From Fluviirhizobium alvei (GTDB lineage Bacteria > Pseudomonadota > Alphaproteobacteria > Rhizobiales > Rhizobiaceae): DNA of 64,000 nucleotides. The notes beneath the pieces were generated by a model. The model saw only the letters and a list, made by a program, of their open reading frames with translations, did no database searches and was not told the origin of the DNA. The stretch spans positions 1-64,000 of the forward strand of contig NZ_JAUOZU010000001.1 of assembly GCF_030551875.1 (NCBI RefSeq). Direction: 5' to 3'. Positions 39,634-49,267 of the stretch are shown in pieces. The number at the start of each line of letters is the position of its first letter. Within the stretch, counting starts at the first letter, position 1. The position numbers were made by a program, and so were the translations under genes.

Positions 39634-40230
39634 TCATGCCTCGCCGCCACGATAGCTTTCGAGCAGTTTCGCGCGCTTCACTACACCCTCACCGGCCTGC
39701 CCTGCAAGCACCACGGCATGGATAAATGCATTATCGCCCATCAGTTCGCGCATTTCTTCGAAAGAAAGCAGGCGAAAGACGGGGATATCTTCCTCTTCGT
39801 CCATCATCATCGACCAAGCCTTGCGGGCCTGGGAGATTTTGCGCACACCATCATCGGCCGCATCCGTTGCATGGAAAACCGCAACGGCTTCACCAGAGCG
39901 AACGGCATTGTCGACCTTTGTCGCGCCGGACACGAGCTGACCGGCCTTGCGGGCAAGGTTGATCATGCCGGCAAGATTCTGCACCAGAAGCCGATCCAAC
40001 TGGTCGGCGAGATCTGGCGCCGGGGTGACATCGCGTCGCAGAGCCCGTGCGAACAGGTTCTTCTTGATGGCCTTCTCGACAAGGTCGCGCCGGGCGGACA
40101 CAGAACAGCCGCGGCCCGGCAGACTACGCTTGAGATCGGCGACAACCGATCCGTCCGGCGCCGCCACGAACCGAATCAACTGATCCGGCTCGGCATGCTG
40201 CCTTGTCACGATGCACATGCGTTCGCTCAC
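39634..40230 (-). CDS. YlxR (DUF448) RNA-binding protein with L7Ae-like C-terminal domain
   Basis: About 198 residues. The N-terminal part is YlxR-like (CIVTRQHAEPDQLIRFV, LPGRGCSVSARRDLVEKAI). The C-terminal part resembles the ribosomal L7Ae/YlxQ fold (NLAGMINLARKAGQLVSGA, AVAVFHATDAADDGVRKI). In Bacillus these are two separate genes between nusA and infB; here they form one protein, as in other alphaproteobacteria. The start is uncertain: GTG at 40230 is my choice, while the open frame extends further upstream into nusA. Confidence 0.88.
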   Translation of the reverse strand: MSERMCIVTRQHAEPDQLIRFVAAPDGSVVADLKRSLPGRGCSVSARRDLVEKAIKKNLFARALRRDVTPAPDLADQLDRLLVQNLAGMINLARKAGQLVSGATKVDNAVRSGEAVAVFHATDAADDGVRKISQARKAWSMMMDEEEDIPVFRLLSFEEMRELMGDNAFIHAVVLAGQAGEGVVKRAKLLESYRGGEA

Positions 40231-40282
40231 CGGTGCGTCATCCGCACCGGTGTCGTCCGCAGGGGCCGTGCCGGCCTTCGCC

Positions 40283-41887
40283 TCAGCCGTTTTCGCTGTC
40301 GTCTTCAGTTTCTTCAGCCTCTGCTTCCTTGGCGAGATCTTCTTCGGTGATCCAGCCGGCGGCCAGACGTGCCTGAACGACCATGGCCTCGGCATCGGTG
40401 CGCGATACGTCGAACTTCGAGAACAGACCTTCGAAACGCTTGGTCTCGCCGTTCTTCTTTTCGGTCCAGCCGACGAGGTCGTCGGCAGCGCAGCCGGCGA
40501 AATCTTCCATCGTCTTGATGCCGTCCTCGCCGAGGACGACCAGCATCTGCGCCGTCAGGCCCTCGATCTTGTAAAGATCGTCGGAAACGCCGAGTTGCTT
40601 GCGCTTGGCATCCATTTCGGCTTCGAGCTTTTCGAGATATTCGCGAGCGCGGCTCTGAATTTCCTCGGCGGTTTCGTCATCGAAACCATCGATGGACGAG
40701 ATTTCCGACGGATCGACATAGGCGAGTTCTTCGACCTGGGCGAAGCCTTCGGAAGCCAGGACCTGGCCGACCATTTCGTCGACATCGAGCGAGTCCATGA
40801 ACAGCTTGGTGCGTTCGTTGAATTCCTTCTGGCGGCGCTCGGATTCTTCAGCCTCGGTGAGGATGTCGATATCCCAGCCGGTCAGCTGCGAGGCCAGACG
40901 GACGTTCTGACCGCGGCGGCCGATGGCGAGCGACAACTGCTCATCCGGAACCACGACTTCGATCCGTTCGGCATCTTCGTCCAGAACGACCTTGGCCACT
41001 TCCGCCGGCTGCAGGGCGTTGACGATGAAGGTTGCCGGATCGTTCGACCACGGAATGATGTCGATCTTTTCGCCCTGCAATTCGCCGACGACTGCCTGGA
41101 CGCGGCTACCGCGCATACCGACGCAGGCGCCGACCGGATCGATCGAGGAATCGTTGGAGATGACGGCAATCTTGGCGCGCGAGCCCGGATCGCGGGCGAC
41201 CGAGCGGATCTCGATCACACCGTCATAGATTTCCGGCACTTCCATGGTGAAGAGCTTGACCATGAACTGCGGATGGGTGCGCGACAGGAAGATCTGCGGG
41301 CCGCGCTGTTCGCGACGCACGTCGTAAACGAAGGCGCGGACGCGATCACCGGGGCGCATGGCTTCGCGCGGGATCATTTCATCGCGGCGGATGATGCCTT
41401 CGCCACGACCGAGATCGACAATGACATTGCCATATTCAACGCGCTTGACGGTGCCGTTGATGATTTCGCCGATCCGATCCTTGTATTCGTCGAACTGGCG
41501 GTCACGCTCGGCTTCGCGCACCTTCTGCACGATAACCTGCTTGGCAGACTGGGCGGCGATGCGGCCGAAATCCATCGGCGGCAGCGGATCGGCAATGAAG
41601 TCGCCGATCTGCGCATCGGGGTTGCGGTCACGGGCCAGAAGCAGCGGAATTTCGCGCGAATAGTCTTCGGCATGCTCGACGACTTCGAGCAGACGCTGCA
41701 GCTTCATCTCGCCGGTCTTCGGGTTGATGTCGGCCTTGATGTTGGACTCCGTGCCGTAGCGCGAGCGGGCGGCCTTCTGGATCGCATCGGACATTGCGGC
41801 AAGCACGATGTCGCGGTCGATCGACTTTTCGCGCGCAACCGCGTCGGCAATCTGAAGAAGTTCAAGCCGGTTTGCACTCACTGCCAT
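40283..41887 (-). CDS. nusA: Transcription termination/antitermination factor NusA
   Basis: Binds RNA polymerase and nascent RNA to control pausing and termination. 534 residues: the N-terminal polymerase-binding domain (about 1-130), the S1 domain (IINGTVKRVEYGNVIVDLG), and two KH domains (SIDPVGACVGMRGSRVQAV; LSLAIGRRGQNVRLASQL). Two helix-hairpin-helix AR-like repeats near the C-terminus (VGQVLASEGFAQVEELAY) and an acidic tail close the protein. Between rimP and ylxR, the standard order. Confidence 0.98.
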   Translation of the reverse strand: MAVSANRLELLQIADAVAREKSIDRDIVLAAMSDAIQKAARSRYGTESNIKADINPKTGEMKLQRLLEVVEHAEDYSREIPLLLARDRNPDAQIGDFIADPLPPMDFGRIAAQSAKQVIVQKVREAERDRQFDEYKDRIGEIINGTVKRVEYGNVIVDLGRGEGIIRRDEMIPREAMRPGDRVRAFVYDVRREQRGPQIFLSRTHPQFMVKLFTMEVPEIYDGVIEIRSVARDPGSRAKIAVISNDSSIDPVGACVGMRGSRVQAVVGELQGEKIDIIPWSNDPATFIVNALQPAEVAKVVLDEDAERIEVVVPDEQLSLAIGRRGQNVRLASQLTGWDIDILTEAEESERRQKEFNERTKLFMDSLDVDEMVGQVLASEGFAQVEELAYVDPSEISSIDGFDDETAEEIQSRAREYLEKLEAEMDAKRKQLGVSDDLYKIEGLTAQMLVVLGEDGIKTMEDFAGCAADDLVGWTEKKNGETKRFEGLFSKFDVSRTDAEAMVVQARLAAGWITEEDLAKEAEAEETEDDSENG

Positions 41888-41948
41888 CGTTTTGTCTCCA
41901 TGCTGATGGTCAAGTCTTGTCGATAATCGCCCTCAGGCGGATTTTCGT

Positions 41949-42548
41949 TCAGGCGTCATCGCCTTCGTCTTCGAAATTCTGGTTCGCCGCTGCTTCGCGG
42001 GCTTCCTTGTCTGCCTTGAGCGCATCGCGGATGAGGTCATCGGTCAGAATGAGCCGCCCCTCGGCGAAGGTATCGAACGGGATCGTAACCATTGTCTCTT
42101 CGCCATAGGCGGGCTGGTCGCGCTCGAGAACGAAGCCGTTGTCATCGACACTGACGATCTTGCCGCGGAAGCGCTTGCGTCCTTCGACCATGATCGAGGT
42201 CTCGAACTTGATCAGATGCCCGCACCAGCGGCGGAAATCACCCTTGCGTACCATCGGCCGGTCTATGCCCGGCGACGACATTTCCAGATGATAGGCCTTG
42301 TCGATCGGATCTTCAACATCGAGCGCCGGCGAAATGGCCATCGACAGCTTTTCGCAATCATTGACGGTCATGGTTCCGTCCGGGCGTTCGGCCATGATCT
42401 GCAATGTCAGGCCATTTTGTCCGGAAAGCTTCACCCGCACGAGCTGGTAGCCCATGTCGAGGATGATCGGTTCGATGATCGCCGCAACGCGCGCATCGAC
42501 GCCCGTTTCGGTTACCAGTCTCGGTTCGACCGCAGTCGTTTCGCTCAT
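41949..42548 (-). CDS. rimP: Ribosome maturation factor RimP
   Basis: Needed for 30S assembly. 199 residues: [59 protein letters not shown] match the RimP N-terminal and Sm-like C-terminal domains. The C-terminus is Ala/Glu-rich. It is the first gene of the rimP-nusA-ylxR-infB operon and lies 24 bases behind a hairpin-plus-T element that could regulate the whole operon. Confidence 0.96.
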   Translation of the reverse strand: MSETTAVEPRLVTETGVDARVAAIIEPIILDMGYQLVRVKLSGQNGLTLQIMAERPDGTMTVNDCEKLSMAISPALDVEDPIDKAYHLEMSSPGIDRPMVRKGDFRRWCGHLIKFETSIMVEGRKRFRGKIVSVDDNGFVLERDQPAYGEETMVTIPFDTFAEGRLILTDDLIRDALKADKEAREAAANQNFEDEGDDA

Positions 42549-42574
42549 GTGGTGTTCCCGGCCTTTGGCCTAAC

Positions 42575-42606
42575 AAAAAAGAGCGGGTCCTTGCGGGCCC
42601 ACTCTT
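42575..42606 (-). terminator. Terminator-like hairpin just before rimP (possible attenuator)
   Basis: On the minus strand aagagtgggcccgcaagga... folds as AAGAGTGGG with CCCGCTCTT (one G-T pair) and is followed by six T (42580-42575). It lies between a near-consensus promoter (42634-42662) and the rimP ATG (42548), so rimP transcripts must read through it. It may also end the chemoreceptor transcript from upstream. Confidence 0.8.
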
Positions 42607-42633
42607 CATCAGATGATCAAGAATTTGGATCGG

Positions 42634-42662
42634 TATATAAGCTGCAAACCGCCGGAATGCAA
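42634..42662 (-). promoter_or_regulatory. Promoter of the rimP-nusA-infB operon
   Basis: On the minus strand TTGCAT (42662-42657), 17 bases, TATATA (42639-42634). It is the strongest promoter-like match in this interval. The inferred start is near 42627, giving a leader of about 80 nt that contains the terminator-like hairpin. Confidence 0.65.
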
Positions 42663-42680
42663 GCGATAGAACGTCAGCCC

Positions 42681-44390
42681 TCAGGCAGCTCTCCGGGGCG
42701 TCGCGTTTGCGGCAGAACTGCCAGGCTCGCGAATTGCCTTGCGGCGATTGAGCTTGAAGGTGTTGACGAGTTCGGCAAGCTTGGCCGCTCCGGTCGCCAA
42801 TGCCTGACTGATATAGGATGTTTTTCCAACCATATCAGCATTTTGCTGGGTCATTGCATCGAGTTGCTGTACCGCCGATCGAATTTCGTTGAGGCTGGTG
42901 GCCTGCCCGACTGCAGCAGTCGCGATTGCATCGACATTGTTGTCGATCGAGACCACGAAATTCTCGATATTTTCGAGCGCTTCCCCTGTTGCGCCGACCA
43001 GCCGGACGCCTTCTTTCACTTCGTTGTTCGAGTTGTTGATCAGTTGGGAGATTTCCTTGGCCGCACGGGACGAGCGTTGGGCGAGTTCGCGCACTTCCTG
43101 GGCGACGACAGCAAAACCCTTGCCGGCTTCGCCTGCGCGTGCCGCCTCTACACCCGCATTCAGCGCCAGGAGATTGGTCTGGAAGGCGATCTCGTCGATG
43201 ACGCCGGTAATCTTCGAGATTTCCGACGAGGCCTTTTCGATCCTTTCCATGGCGGAGACGGTCGCCCCGACGACGCTGACCGATTCGATTGCCGCTTTGC
43301 GGGCGTCCTGAACCAGCGAGCGTGTTTCCTGGGTGCGTTCGGTAGCCTGCTGCATGGTTGCGACGATCTGGTCGAGTGCCGCCGATGTATGTTCCAGCGC
43401 TGCCTTTTGCTGCACGGTCCGGACGGAAAGGCTCGAGGCCGCGTCGTTCATGTCCTGGCTGTTGCTGTTCAACCCTCCGGTCTCCACCAGGACCTGGGCA
43501 AGGACCTCCTGGAACTTTCCGATCGAAGTATTGAAGTCGTTTCTAAGCTTGTCGAACTCGGGAATGAACGGGTCGTCAAGCGTCATGCGAATGTTGCAAT
43601 CCGCCAGCCGCTCCAGCGCGGCTCCGAGCGTTTCGACCGCCTTGACGCGGCCGGTAATGTCGACCGCGAACTTGACGACCTTGAACACCTTGCCTTCGTC
43701 ATCGAAGATCGGATTGTAGGTGGCCTGTATGTGAATTTTTTCGCCACTCTTGGTGATGCGTGCAAACTGGTCCGACAGGAACTCGCCCTTGGCCAGCTTT
43801 TTCCAGAATTCGCTATACTCGAAGGATTGTACATAATCCTTGTCGCAGAACATTCGGTGGTGACGACCGGCGATCTCGTCGAGTCTGTAGCCAACCGTAT
43901 CCAGAAAGTTGCTATTGGCCGTCAGAATCGTTCCGTCGGGTTCGAATTCGATAACGGCCTGAGCGCGGGATATCGCTTCGATCTTACCCTTGTTTTCAAG
44001 GCTTGCCTGCTTCGCTTGCGTAATATCCGAGGCGATCTTGACCACCTTGTAGGGTTTCTTCCCCCGGAAGACGGGATTGTAGGACGCGACGATCCAGACT
44101 TCGCGACCGTTCTTTCCAACGCGCTTGTACTGGCGCTGCTCATAGGTTCCAGAGGCAAGTCCGCTCCAGAACTGCACATACTCCGGACTGGCGGCCTCTT
44201 CGGGCTTGACGAACATCCGGTGGTGCTGGCCGATGATTTCATCCGGGCGATATCCCATTGCCAAGCAGAAATTCTCGTTTGCCCGCAGAATCTTGCCGGT
44301 GAGATCGAATTCGATGATCGCCTGTGAACGATCCAGAGCCTCAAGCATGGCCCGGGAGTCAGATCCGAAACTCGGAAGGGGAATTTTCAT
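42681..44390 (-). CDS. Soluble methyl-accepting chemotaxis protein with two PAS domains
   Basis: 569 residues without any membrane helix. Two PAS domains in tandem (about 15-130 and 137-252, each with a [14 protein letters not shown]- or [14 protein letters not shown]-type start and a GxHHRMF motif) are followed by the chemotaxis signalling coiled coil with the hairpin tip [20 protein letters not shown]. It would sense an internal signal such as redox state or oxygen and act on CheA/CheW. The ATG at 44390 has only a weak Shine-Dalgarno. No che genes are in the window. Confidence 0.92.
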   Translation of the reverse strand: MKIPLPSFGSDSRAMLEALDRSQAIIEFDLTGKILRANENFCLAMGYRPDEIIGQHHRMFVKPEEAASPEYVQFWSGLASGTYEQRQYKRVGKNGREVWIVASYNPVFRGKKPYKVVKIASDITQAKQASLENKGKIEAISRAQAVIEFEPDGTILTANSNFLDTVGYRLDEIAGRHHRMFCDKDYVQSFEYSEFWKKLAKGEFLSDQFARITKSGEKIHIQATYNPIFDDEGKVFKVVKFAVDITGRVKAVETLGAALERLADCNIRMTLDDPFIPEFDKLRNDFNTSIGKFQEVLAQVLVETGGLNSNSQDMNDAASSLSVRTVQQKAALEHTSAALDQIVATMQQATERTQETRSLVQDARKAAIESVSVVGATVSAMERIEKASSEISKITGVIDEIAFQTNLLALNAGVEAARAGEAGKGFAVVAQEVRELAQRSSRAAKEISQLINNSNNEVKEGVRLVGATGEALENIENFVVSIDNNVDAIATAAVGQATSLNEIRSAVQQLDAMTQQNADMVGKTSYISQALATGAAKLAELVNTFKLNRRKAIREPGSSAANATPRRAA

Positions 44391-44506
44391 TTTGGGGGAC
44401 GCCTTGTTTATTAGGCGAAGGTAATTGCATATGCTTTTTAAACAATTAACAAACAGAACATGACAATTTCTGCGAGGCATGGAAAGGCATTCACGCCGTT
44501 CCAACC

Positions 44507-45757
44507 TCAGCGAATCTTGGCGAGCAGCGCTTCGTCAGGATAGCAGGTCGGGTTCAGGCCGTTCTCCGCCTGCCAGCGTCCGATCGAGCGGCGCGTCTTG
44601 TAGCCGGGCAATCCGTCAATCTTGCCGACGTCGTGCCCTTTCTTGTTGAGACGCTTCTGCATGGCTTCGACATCGGATCGCAACATATGGCCGACCGAGC
44701 CCCAGCTGCCTTCGAAAGCGCCGCTGCCATAGTCGATCCTGTCGGCGAGATTGCCGATGAACAGCGCATAGAGATCGGAATTGTTATATTCCTTGATGAC
44801 GTAAAAATTCGGCGTGACGATGAATTCCGGCCCATGCCGCCCTGCCGGCACCAGCATCATCCCCTCGGCTTTCAGCTCCGACTTCGGAAAATCCTTGCCG
44901 CTTATGCGCTCGATGCCTTGCCCGGCCCAGGCCTTGATCGGCTGGGCGAGATCGGGACCTTCCTGGGCGCAGGAAACATTGGCCGGGATCGATACTTCGT
45001 AGCCCCAGCTGCGATGTGCCTGCCAGCCCTTGAGCACGAGATAGTTCGCAATCGAGCCCAGCGCATCCGGCACCGAATTCCAGATGTCCTTGACACCGTC
45101 GCCATCAAAATCGACCGCATATTTGAGATAGGACGAGGGCATGAATTGCGGCTGCCCCATGGCGCCGGCCCAGGAACCCTTCATCATGCGGGGATCAATG
45201 CCATCTTCGACCATCCGGAGGGCCGCGAGCAACTCCTTGCGGAACAGTTCCTTGCGGTCGCCCATGAAGGCCATCGTTGCCAGCACATCCATTTCCGACG
45301 AGGTGATCTTGGCGCGACCATATCCGGTCTCGCGGCCCCAGATGGCAAGCACGACGCTTCCCGGAACGCCGTAGGTCTTCTCGATCTTCTTGAGAAGCCG
45401 CGCATGCGCCGCGGCATGCTGGCGACCGGTGGCGGCAAGCCCGCTCAGCCGTTTTTCGTCGAAATAGGGACCGGGTGTCGAGAACTCGGCCTGATTCTGC
45501 TTGCGCTTCTTCTTCGGCTTTTCGCCGGGCGGTGTCAGGTCGGGCAGTTTCCAGTTGATGGCGACATCCGAAAAGGCGCGCTCGAAGGACCGGCGCGAAA
45601 TGCCTTCAGCCTTGGCTAATGGCCAGATTTCCGTTTCGATCCAGCCCTGGAACGCCTTTTCGACGCTCGCCTTCGATGCGGCGGCAGCCGGTGCGGCCAA
45701 AATTCCTGTCAACAGAACTGAAGCGAGCAGCGCCCGTGCCTTGGTCGAAATCCTCAT
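44507..45757 (-). CDS. Lytic murein transglycosylase, MltB family
   Basis: 416 residues: signal peptide (about 1-27, [19 protein letters not shown]), a lysine-rich linker (80-90), and an SLT_2 catalytic domain with Glu143 in IWGRETGYG and [22 protein letters not shown]-terminal peptidoglycan-binding domain (about 355-412, [19 protein letters not shown]) follows. There is no lipobox, so it is probably a soluble periplasmic enzyme. It is 14 bases downstream of recR. Confidence 0.94.
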   Translation of the reverse strand: MRISTKARALLASVLLTGILAAPAAAASKASVEKAFQGWIETEIWPLAKAEGISRRSFERAFSDVAINWKLPDLTPPGEKPKKKRKQNQAEFSTPGPYFDEKRLSGLAATGRQHAAAHARLLKKIEKTYGVPGSVVLAIWGRETGYGRAKITSSEMDVLATMAFMGDRKELFRKELLAALRMVEDGIDPRMMKGSWAGAMGQPQFMPSSYLKYAVDFDGDGVKDIWNSVPDALGSIANYLVLKGWQAHRSWGYEVSIPANVSCAQEGPDLAQPIKAWAGQGIERISGKDFPKSELKAEGMMLVPAGRHGPEFIVTPNFYVIKEYNNSDLYALFIGNLADRIDYGSGAFEGSWGSVGHMLRSDVEAMQKRLNKKGHDVGKIDGLPGYKTRRSIGRWQAENGLNPTCYPDEALLAKIR

Positions 45758-45771
45758 GCGTCTCTCCGAAG

Positions 45772-46377
45772 TCAGATCGCGGTGCGTGACCTGAGCGCTG
45801 CTGTCAGGGTTCCGTCATCCAGGTAGTCGAGTTCGCCGCCGACCGGCACACCATGGGCAAGACGGGTGATCTTGATATCGAGCCCGGCGAGCTGATTGGT
45901 GATGTAATGTGCGGTCGTCTGGCCTTCAACGGTCGCATTGACGGCGATGATCACCTCGCGAACCTTGCCGCTTGAAACCCGCTCGATCAGGCCGCGGATG
46001 TTGAGATCGTCTGGACCGACCCCATCGAGCGGCGAAAGCGTACCGCCCAGCACATGGTAGGCGGCATTCATGGCGCCGGCGCGTTCCAGCGCCCAGAGAT
46101 CGGAAACATCCTCGACGACGATGATCACCGAATGGTCGCGCCGCTCGTCGGTGCAGACCGTGCAGGGGTCGATCGTGTCGACATTGCCGCAGCAGGAACA
46201 GATCCGCACTCTCTGGTGCGCGTCGGCCATGGCATTCGACAGGGGGCCGAGCAACTGGTCCTTCTTCTTGACGAGATGCAGCGCCGCCCGTCGCGCCGAG
46301 CGCGGTCCAAGCCCCGGCACTTTCGCCAGCAACTGGATGAGTTTTTCGATTTCGGGGCCGGTGACTCGTTTTGCCAT
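45772..46377 (-). CDS. recR: Recombination protein RecR
   Basis: A RecFOR-pathway DNA clamp loader of RecA at gaps. 201 residues: helix-hairpin-helix ([16 protein letters not shown]), zinc finger Cys60, Cys63, Cys72, Cys75, Toprim domain ([18 protein letters not shown]), and the C-terminal [17 protein letters not shown] Walker B-like motif. It is the usual partner of dnaX and ybaB, here separated from them by about 2.9 kb. Confidence 0.97.
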   Translation of the reverse strand: MAKRVTGPEIEKLIQLLAKVPGLGPRSARRAALHLVKKKDQLLGPLSNAMADAHQRVRICSCCGNVDTIDPCTVCTDERRDHSVIIVVEDVSDLWALERAGAMNAAYHVLGGTLSPLDGVGPDDLNIRGLIERVSSGKVREVIIAVNATVEGQTTAHYITNQLAGLDIKITRLAHGVPVGGELDYLDDGTLTAALRSRTAI

Positions 46378-46434
46378 GGTTCGTATCTAGCCTATAACGA
46401 CCATGCTTGTGAATCACCAAGAGGCGCGACTGCC

Positions 46435-47049
46435 ATGAAACTTGTTGCTGTCTGCATCGGCGAGGCACGACCGACACCTAGCCGCAAGTCGGCCCGGACC
46501 GGCATTTTCAAACAGCCGGTCACAGCGTCCGTGATGGTTGACCGGGAGGGAATCGTCGGAGACAAGATCCTCAATCGCAAGCATCATGGTGGGCCGGAAC
46601 AGGCCATTTATATCGAAAGTGCTGAGGATCTTGCCTGGTGGGAAGCCGAACTGGGCATCCCGGTCGCGCCTGGAACATTTGGCGAGAACCTGGTCATATC
46701 CGGCATCGCCAATCGTGATCTCGCCGTCGGCGATCGTTTCGAGATCGGCGATGTGCTGCTGGAAATCACCTCCGCGCGCGTTCCCTGCGCCACCTTTGCC
46801 CTGAGGATGGGCGATCCCCAGTTCGTCAAGCGCTATACGAAGGCGGCGCGGCCAGGCGCCTATGCGCGGGTTCTGAAGTCCGGGACGCTTTCGGCCGGAG
46901 ACACTGTCCAATATACAGCCTATGCCGGAGTGCGGCTGACCATGCCTGAATTGCTGCGGACGTTTGGGCGAAAGCTCACGGGTGAGGAGCGCGCACAATA
47001 TCTGTCCACACCGATCAATAGCAGAATCCGGGATCTGCTCGAAAGCTGA
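46435..47049 (+). CDS. MOSC domain-containing protein (YiiM-like)
   Basis: 204 residues. The MOSC beta-barrel carries DREGIVGDKILNRKHHGGPEQAIYI, broken here by residue 36-60, GTFGENLVISG, and the conserved Cys118 in ITSARVPCATF. Relatives such as YiiM and YcbX act with molybdenum cofactor to reduce N-hydroxylated compounds. The substrate here is unknown. It starts 57 bases from the divergent recR and is convergent with the LysE-type gene. Confidence 0.9.
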   Translation: MKLVAVCIGEARPTPSRKSARTGIFKQPVTASVMVDREGIVGDKILNRKHHGGPEQAIYIESAEDLAWWEAELGIPVAPGTFGENLVISGIANRDLAVGDRFEIGDVLLEITSARVPCATFALRMGDPQFVKRYTKAARPGAYARVLKSGTLSAGDTVQYTAYAGVRLTMPELLRTFGRKLTGEERAQYLSTPINSRIRDLLES

Positions 47050-47051
47050 GC

Positions 47052-47663
47052 CTATTTCGCCGCGATTGCCACCGCCGCGCCCGCCATCAACCCGGCGCTG
47101 GTGCGGTTGGCATAGGTCATGGCACGGCTACTCTTGAGCAGCAGCCTCGCTCTTGAGGCAAGAAGCACCCAGGCAAGGTCGATGGCCATCAGCACCAAGA
47201 ACATGACGGCGACGAGTTCGGCCCATCCGGCCACTGTCACCGCGTTCAGATCGATGATTGTCGGCAGAAGCGCGATATAGAACATCATGATCTTGGGGTT
47301 GCCGAGCGTCACGGTCATCCCGGCGAAGAACAGTTTCCGTGCTGAACCGGCTTCGGGCAATGCCTCACCTTGGGTATCGGTCGGGGCAACCCACATTTTC
47401 CAGGCCAGATAGAGCAGATAGGCAACGCCGACCCATTTGATCGCCAGGAACATATAGTGGAACGACTCGGCAATGGCAGCGAGACCGAGCACGGCAAAGG
47501 ACAGCCAGATCATCTCGCCGACCCACATGGCGGCGAGAAACGGCAGCACGTCGCCCGCGCCGCGCGTCAGCACGCGTGCAATCAGCGCCGCGATGCTGGG
47601 GCCCGGCGAACCGGCCGCTATAGCCAGCGCAGCTGCAAAAAGTGCCAGGGATGCCAAGGTCAT
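47052..47663 (-). CDS. LysE/RhtB family exporter
   Basis: 203 residues, about six membrane helices. The N-terminal signature is AAGSPGPSIAALIARVLTRG with the conserved PGP, and GNPKIMMFYIALLP is in helix 4, both typical of the LysE superfamily of amino acid and small-metabolite exporters. GGGAGAACGAC precedes the ATG at 47663. The substrate is not predictable. It is 53 bases downstream of the TetR gene on the same strand. Confidence 0.9.
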   Translation of the reverse strand: MTLASLALFAAALAIAAGSPGPSIAALIARVLTRGAGDVLPFLAAMWVGEMIWLSFAVLGLAAIAESFHYMFLAIKWVGVAYLLYLAWKMWVAPTDTQGEALPEAGSARKLFFAGMTVTLGNPKIMMFYIALLPTIIDLNAVTVAGWAELVAVMFLVLMAIDLAWVLLASRARLLLKSSRAMTYANRTSAGLMAGAAVAIAAK

Positions 47664-47716
47664 GTCGTTCTCCCGCAATGGTCGGATTATGCGGACTTTG
47701 GCAGTCAAGGCAAGTC

Positions 47717-48298
47717 TCAGGCCGAAGCGTTCCGGGCTGCGGTTGCCACCAGCGATCGCGCTGCATCTGCCGCATCCCGCATGTAGGCCGGGTCCCGGTG
47801 CAGCATCACCACGGCAAAGGAACCGTCGATGAGAAGCCGGATCTGTCGTGCGAGCGGAGCGGGCTCCGAAATGCCGGCATCAGCCAGCACGCTTTCGAGC
47901 CAGGCTTCAAGCCGCTTCTTGTGGGCGATGCCGGTAACGATGGCCGGATGGCCCGGCATGCTTGCCAGCTCGACGGAGGTGCGCAGGAAGCCGCAGCCTT
48001 TCCATTTCGGGCTCGTTGCCTTGACGGCGAGGCTTTCGAACAGGCTGGCGATCCGATCCTCTATATTGCCGTGCGACTTCTCGAACCATTGCCGGAATGC
48101 GCCGAGGCTTGGCTGGTCCCGATAGGCCAGATAGGCGGCAACGAGATCGTCCTTGCTCCTGAAATGATAATAGAGCGAGCGCTTGGTGATGCCGGCTTCC
48201 GCCGCGACCGCATCAACGCTGACGGCGCGTATGCCTTCCCGATAAAACAACCGGTTGGCGGCAGCGACGATCTTTTCGCGGGTTTCAAGTTCGGCCAT
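47717..48298 (-). CDS. TetR family transcriptional regulator
   Basis: 193 residues: TetR helix-turn-helix (REKIVAAANRLFYREGI, AVAAEAGITKRSLYYHF) and a C-terminal domain with the WKGCGFLRTSVEL segment found in the YxaF/LmrA-like TetR group. I use the ATG at 48298; the TTG at 48304 is less likely. It is divergent from an alpha/beta hydrolase gene, with a GTATAC inverted repeat between, and upstream of the LysE-type gene. Either or both may be its targets. Confidence 0.9.
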   Translation of the reverse strand: MAELETREKIVAAANRLFYREGIRAVSVDAVAAEAGITKRSLYYHFRSKDDLVAAYLAYRDQPSLGAFRQWFEKSHGNIEDRIASLFESLAVKATSPKWKGCGFLRTSVELASMPGHPAIVTGIAHKKRLEAWLESVLADAGISEPAPLARQIRLLIDGSFAVVMLHRDPAYMRDAADAARSLVATAARNASA

Positions 48299-48306
48299 GG
48301 CCAAAA

Positions 48307-48328
48307 GTATACCGCCCAGTGAGTATAC
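48307..48328. promoter_or_regulatory. Putative TetR operator between the regulator and hydrolase genes
   Basis: Two GTATAC blocks (48307-48312 and 48323-48328) flank a 10-base centre in an imperfect inverted repeat, gtatactcac-tg-ggcggtatac on the minus strand. The site lies 9 bases from the TetR start and 33 from the hydrolase start. Confidence 0.6.
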
Positions 48329-48361
48329 ACAAGGGATGATTTACGCCATCCTTAAAACGAA

Positions 48362-49267
48362 ATGATGGAGCAGGGCATGGAGCCACGGGCAGTCGAGATA
48401 ATGTGTGACGATGGCGTTCGTCTGGGTGGTCATTTGTGGAAGCAATCCGGCGGAACCGATGAGGGTGCGGTGATCATCAACTGCGCCACCGGCGTCCTGT
48501 CGCGCTTCTATCATGCCTATGCCCGTTTCCTGGCAGAGCATGGCTACACGGTGCTCACCTACGATTATCGAGGCATCGGCCTATCCCGCCCGGACCGCTT
48601 GCGTGGCTCTGGCTTTCGCTGGCGCGACTGGGGCGAAAGAGATTTTGCGGCGGTCGTGGACCATATGCGCAAGGCGCGGCCCGATCTGCCGCTCCTGGTT
48701 GTCGGCCATTCGATCGGCGGCTTCCTGCCGGGCTATGCCGCCAATGCCGCAAGCATCAACCGTATCCTGACTGTCGGGGCGCAGTTTGCCTATTGGCCGG
48801 ATTATCATGTTGCGAAACGAAAAGGCCTCTTTCTGAAGTGGCATCTGGTGATGCCCGCGCTTTCGCTCGCTCTCGGCTATTTTCCCGGCCGGCGTCTGGG
48901 CTGGCTCGAGGATCTGCCACGCGGGGTGGCTCTCGAATGGGCGTTCCGGGGCAGGGCGATCGAACAACACCTGCAGCAACAGGAGCGGGACAGGCTCAGG
49001 GCGCATTTCGCATCCGTCGATGCCCCCATTCTGGCGATCACCGTGTCCGACGACGAGTTTGCGACCGAACCCGCCGTCCGGCGTGCGCTTTCCTATTATA
49101 GAGGATCAGAACGCACGTCCGTCATGCTGGAGCCCGGCGACCTCGGACTGGAAACGGTCGGTCATTTCGACCTGTTCCGCGCCCGTCATGCCGCCGGCTT
49201 CTGGCTTGATACGCTTTTATGGTTGCGCGAGGGCATCAATCCCTGGCCGAACCGTCGCTTCGAATGA
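48362..49267 (+). CDS. Alpha/beta hydrolase (COG4757-like)
   Basis: 301 residues with the hydrolase fold: TYDYRGIGLSRP (oxyanion area), nucleophile elbow GHSIGG with Ser117, and a likely late His in GHFDLFRARH. Length and motifs match predicted hydrolases of the COG4757 type, with no known substrate. Three ATG codons lie close together (48362, 48365, 48377); GGAG before the third makes 48377 possible. Its TGA directly abuts the complement of the ybaB stop. Confidence 0.85.
   Translation: MMEQGMEPRAVEIMCDDGVRLGGHLWKQSGGTDEGAVIINCATGVLSRFYHAYARFLAEHGYTVLTYDYRGIGLSRPDRLRGSGFRWRDWGERDFAAVVDHMRKARPDLPLLVVGHSIGGFLPGYAANAASINRILTVGAQFAYWPDYHVAKRKGLFLKWHLVMPALSLALGYFPGRRLGWLEDLPRGVALEWAFRGRAIEQHLQQQERDRLRAHFASVDAPILAITVSDDEFATEPAVRRALSYYRGSERTSVMLEPGDLGLETVGHFDLFRARHAAGFWLDTLLWLREGINPWPNRRFE

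Noticed and set aside
37009-40350. A 1113-codon open frame on the plus strand opposite infB and ylxR
   Set aside because: It mirrors the codon bias of infB (GC-rich third positions) and has no domain, no ribosome-binding site and biased composition. The same applies to the long frames opposite rpsA (8980-11310), pnp (31393-33393), nusA (40211-41926) and the chemoreceptor (42216-44327).
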